Made by a program: the position numbers and the translations under genes. The notes under the pieces are model-generated. The model was not told the DNA's origin and searched no databases. It saw nothing but the letters and a program-made list of their open reading frames with translations. Shown one piece after another: positions 61,618 through 64,000 of a stretch of DNA of 64,000 nucleotides (within the stretch, counting starts at the first letter, position 1; each line of letters opens with the position of its first letter). Origin of the DNA: Ruminococcus sp. (lineage in GTDB: Bacteria; Bacillota; Clostridia; Oscillospirales; Ruminococcaceae); the NCBI GenBank assembly GCA_020861185.1, contig JAJBSV010000013.1, positions 1-64,000 on the forward strand, in the 5' to 3' direction.

Positions 61618-62583
61618 TTAGTCCTTCATACCTGAGCTCGCCATGGTTTCCATAACGTTGCTCTGTGCTACAAGGAAGATGATAAGCGGAGGGAACATGA
61701 GCACTACTGCCGAAGCGTAGATGATGCCCTGACGCGAGATACCGGAAGCCGCCAACTGGTTCATGATTGTCGGGAGAGTCTTTAACTGCTCCTCGTAAAC
61801 GAGTGAACCGCCCTGAATGTTCCATGCACCCTGGAATACATAGATAATAAGGGTTGCGATTGCGGGCTTCTGGTTCGGGACGATTACCTGCCAGCAGATG
61901 CGGAAGTGTCCCGCACCGTCAACCTTGGCGGCGTCGATAATCGAGTCGTTGATGGTCGACATACTCTGACGCATGAGGTAAAGACCCATTGATGTTGCGA
62001 TATTCGGGAGAATCAACGCCCAGTAGGTATTGATGAGTCCCAATGCTGCGATGACTATGTACTGCATAATCCATGTCGCTGTCGAGGAGAAGAGAAGTGC
62101 ATTAACAACGATTGAGTTGAGAGCACCATATCCGGGGAATTTGCACTTTGAAAGTGCGTACGCCGCACAGCAGACAACCAAGACGTGGATTACTGAGATG
62201 ACAACCGTGATGAAGACGGAGTTGAAAACGTATCTCGAGAACGGAACCCAGAGGTTACCGGCAACCTTGAAGAGGTTTGAGAAGTTCTCCATCGTCGGGT
62301 TGAGTACATAAAGTCTCGGCGGGAATATGAAGAGCTCACTGATAGGCTTCAAAGACTGGATAATCGAGTAGTAAAGCGGGAATATCATGAACAATCCGAG
62401 GAGTGCAAGTAAGATGAAGATTACTATGTCTCCGCCGAGGGAGCCGTTGATGTGCTTGCCCTTTGACTTCTTGACGTGGACGGTCTCGATTTTTATCTTC
62501 GACTGTCTCTTCCTGAGCTTTGCCAACTCTTTTTCTTGCTTTTTTGCGAGCTTTTCCTGATTTTCTCTAATATCAGATGCCAT
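61618..62583 (-). CDS. Carbohydrate ABC permease, MalG type (first pair)
   Basis: A 321-residue permease with a Lys/Glu-rich N-terminal tail of about 45 residues (ENQEKLAKKQEKELAKLRKR), six helices and the EAA loop IDAAKVDGAGHFRICWQVIV. It pairs with the MalF-type protein encoded 14 bases upstream. Substrate probably an oligosaccharide, by family. Confidence 0.92.
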   Translation of the reverse strand: MASDIRENQEKLAKKQEKELAKLRKRQSKIKIETVHVKKSKGKHINGSLGGDIVIFILLALLGLFMIFPLYYSIIQSLKPISELFIFPPRLYVLNPTMENFSNLFKVAGNLWVPFSRYVFNSVFITVVISVIHVLVVCCAAYALSKCKFPGYGALNSIVVNALLFSSTATWIMQYIVIAALGLINTYWALILPNIATSMGLYLMRQSMSTINDSIIDAAKVDGAGHFRICWQVIVPNQKPAIATLIIYVFQGAWNIQGGSLVYEEQLKTLPTIMNQLAASGISRQGIIYASAVVLMFPPLIIFLVAQSNVMETMASSGMKD

Positions 62584-62597
62584 ACATTTCCACCCCC

Positions 62598-63551
62598 TTA
62601 ATCATCAGTATATCTGCTTAGGATCTTGCGAATAACAGTGTTCGTCAGAATCATTACTGCAAAGAGCACCATACATATTGCACTTGAGTAACCCATTTCG
62701 TAACGAATCGTGCCGTAGTCCTGAGCGTGGTTCATGATTGTGTGAACTGCGTAGTCGGTCGAAGGAAGTCCGCAGAGCGTTGAACCTACGGTACCGCAGG
62801 TGAACGCACCGGAAATAGCCAGAACCGCTGCGAACAGAAGCGAGGGTCCCATCGCGGGAATCGTGATGGTAAAGAGCTCCTGGAATCTGTTCTGAATGCC
62901 TTCGATTGCGCCCGCTTCATAGAGCGAGTTGTCGATATTCTGGAAGCCGGCTCGGAGGGCAAGGAAGCCTGCACCCATTGACGACCAGAGCTGGACGATG
63001 ATTACAACCCCCATCATATAGCTCGTGTCGGTCAGCCATTGTATGGCGTTGTTGATAATTCCCAAGTCCATGAGAACCGAGTTAAGGTATCCATAGGAGT
63101 CACCTGAGAAGATGAGCTGCCAGATAACGTATGCCGACGGCGTCATTGACGGAGCGTAGAATACGAATGTGAAGAATACCTTGAAGAACGGGTTCATTTC
63201 GTTGATGAGCCATGCAAGAAGGAAGCTCAGAACGTAGGAGAACGGACCTGTAAATACTGCGAATATGAGTGTATTCCTGATAGCTGTCATGAATACATCA
63301 TCGTTTACAAACAGCGAGTAGAAGTTCTGGAGTCCGACATACCTTGGTGCCTGTACGAGGTTGAAGTTCGTAAGACCCAGAGGAAGCGTCATGATAACCG
63401 GAACCAGCGTGAAGATGGTGAACAGCAGGAAGAACGGAAGCATCATCAGATATACGGTTTTGTTCTGCTTGATGAGATGCCATGTATAGGCGGCTTTGCT
63501 CTCTGTGTTTATCGGTCTGACGGCTGTTTGCTCTTTTTTAGCCTTTGCCAT
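62598..63551 (-). CDS. Carbohydrate ABC permease, MalF type (first pair)
   Basis: A 317-residue permease with six helices and EAA loop YEAGAIEGIQNRFQELFTIT. The external loop and LPLGLTNFNLVQAPRYVGLQ match LplB/UgpA-type permeases. It follows the solute-binding protein gene by 17 bases. Confidence 0.92.
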   Translation of the reverse strand: MAKAKKEQTAVRPINTESKAAYTWHLIKQNKTVYLMMLPFFLLFTIFTLVPVIMTLPLGLTNFNLVQAPRYVGLQNFYSLFVNDDVFMTAIRNTLIFAVFTGPFSYVLSFLLAWLINEMNPFFKVFFTFVFYAPSMTPSAYVIWQLIFSGDSYGYLNSVLMDLGIINNAIQWLTDTSYMMGVVIIVQLWSSMGAGFLALRAGFQNIDNSLYEAGAIEGIQNRFQELFTITIPAMGPSLLFAAVLAISGAFTCGTVGSTLCGLPSTDYAVHTIMNHAQDYGTIRYEMGYSSAICMVLFAVMILTNTVIRKILSRYTDD

Positions 63552-63568
63552 GAAACTTACCTCCTCCT

Positions 63569-64000
63569 TTATTCAAGTGTCGAGATGTCAATTCCCAACT
63601 CTTCGTACTTTCTCGTGATTTCATCGTTGATATCTCTGTTGTACCAGAGCAACGTGTCTCTCGGGTTAGCGTAGTTGTTTACGACTTCTCTGAATGCGTT
63701 GGTTATGTTACGGGTAACGATGTATGTTGCCGGGATGAGGCTAATCTCGGTTGTGTAATTCATCTGCTCGAGAATCAGCTCATACTCTGACTTCGACCAT
63801 GAGAGCTGTGTCAGAGCTTCCTGGTTTGCGGTGTCGAAACGTCCGAGAGGACCTAAGAGGGCTTCGAGTGAACGTCCGTACTGAGCCTGAATGTCGGCTT
63901 CGGTGAACCACTTGATGAGCTCCCAGGCGTCTTCTCTCTGTTCGTCGGAGAGCTTCGAGAAGATTACGGCACCGGTTGTTGTCGAAGTAGTTGCGTGGTT
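63569..64000 (-). CDS. Solute-binding protein, C-terminal part (cut by window end)
   Basis: Reading from the right edge, 143 residues in one open frame: ...TTTGAVIFSKLSDEQREDAW, EALLGPLGRFDTANQEALTQ, and a final helix ending ELGIDISTLE. WELIKWFTEADIQAQYGRSL is the C-terminal pattern of family 1 solute-binding proteins of ABC sugar importers. The N-terminus lies beyond base 64000. It serves the permease pair directly downstream. Confidence 0.87.
   Translation of the reverse strand, partial: NHATTSTTTGAVIFSKLSDEQREDAWELIKWFTEADIQAQYGRSLEALLGPLGRFDTANQEALTQLSWSKSEYELILEQMNYTTEISLIPATYIVTRNITNAFREVVNNYANPRDTLLWYNRDINDEITRKYEELGIDISTLE

Overview
The window looks like a chromosomal segment of an anaerobic, spore-forming, low-to-mid G+C Clostridia, most likely a gut Oscillospirales/Ruminococcaceae-type bacterium. 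The evidence is the Firmicutes-type S10-spc-alpha ribosomal operon, zinc-type S14, a zinc-LID adenylate kinase, the sporulation genes yabP, yabQ and spoVAC, plant-polysaccharide enzymes (GH51, GH26), many lipoproteins, and short palindromic repeats of a kind seen in gut Firmicutes. The placement is inferred from gene content and was not tested by a search. No rRNA, tRNA, CRISPR array, prophage or insertion sequence was seen.

Layout. 0-2.3 kb (+): HD protein, an ECF-like sigma factor fused to a membrane segment and extracytoplasmic domain, and a small anchored protein. 2.3-5.9 kb (-): zinc-finger protein, GH51 arabinofuranosidase and release factor 3. 6.2-8.3 kb (+): KtrB/KtrA potassium uptake. 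8.3-14.5 kb (-): FtsX-type permease with an HlyD-type lipoprotein (no ATPase gene beside them), then GH26 lipoprotein and BioY. 14.7-31.1 kb (-): one uninterrupted S10-spc-alpha operon from rpsJ to rplQ, including secY, adk, map, infA and rpoA. It starts at a strong promoter, runs through a ~225-nt leader that ends in an intrinsic terminator (probable attenuator), and every long spacer carries perfect hairpins. 31.2-34.0 kb (-): lipoprotein, S1-domain protein, DivIC-like protein, YabQ and YabP, with a palindromic repeat pair between yabP and yabQ. 34.1-39.7 kb (-): four lipoproteins (a sugar-binding protein, two transglutaminase-like proteins, a metal-receptor-like protein). 39.8-43.9 kb (-): RNA modification genes tsaD, rimI, rsmI, trmN6-like and dus. 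44.0-46.5 kb (+): polA. 46.6-51.3 kb (-): HAD phosphatase, HigBA-type toxin-antitoxin, TIM-barrel isomerase, secF and secD. 51.4-53.9 kb (+): Fic protein behind an iteron promoter, DUF975-like membrane protein and NADAR protein. 54.0-54.4 kb (-): an isolated spoVAC. 54.5-64.0 kb (-): a long operon, cut by the window's right end, with two pairs of carbohydrate ABC permeases around DUF5696-like, YIP1-like and NHL/TPR proteins, led by a solute-binding protein.

The most unusual parts are this two-transporter operon, the structured leader and spacers of the ribosomal operon, the iteron-controlled Fic locus with NADAR downstream, and the sigma factor fused to a membrane domain. Housekeeping assignments are secure. 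Functions for the accessory systems are inferences from domains and gene order.
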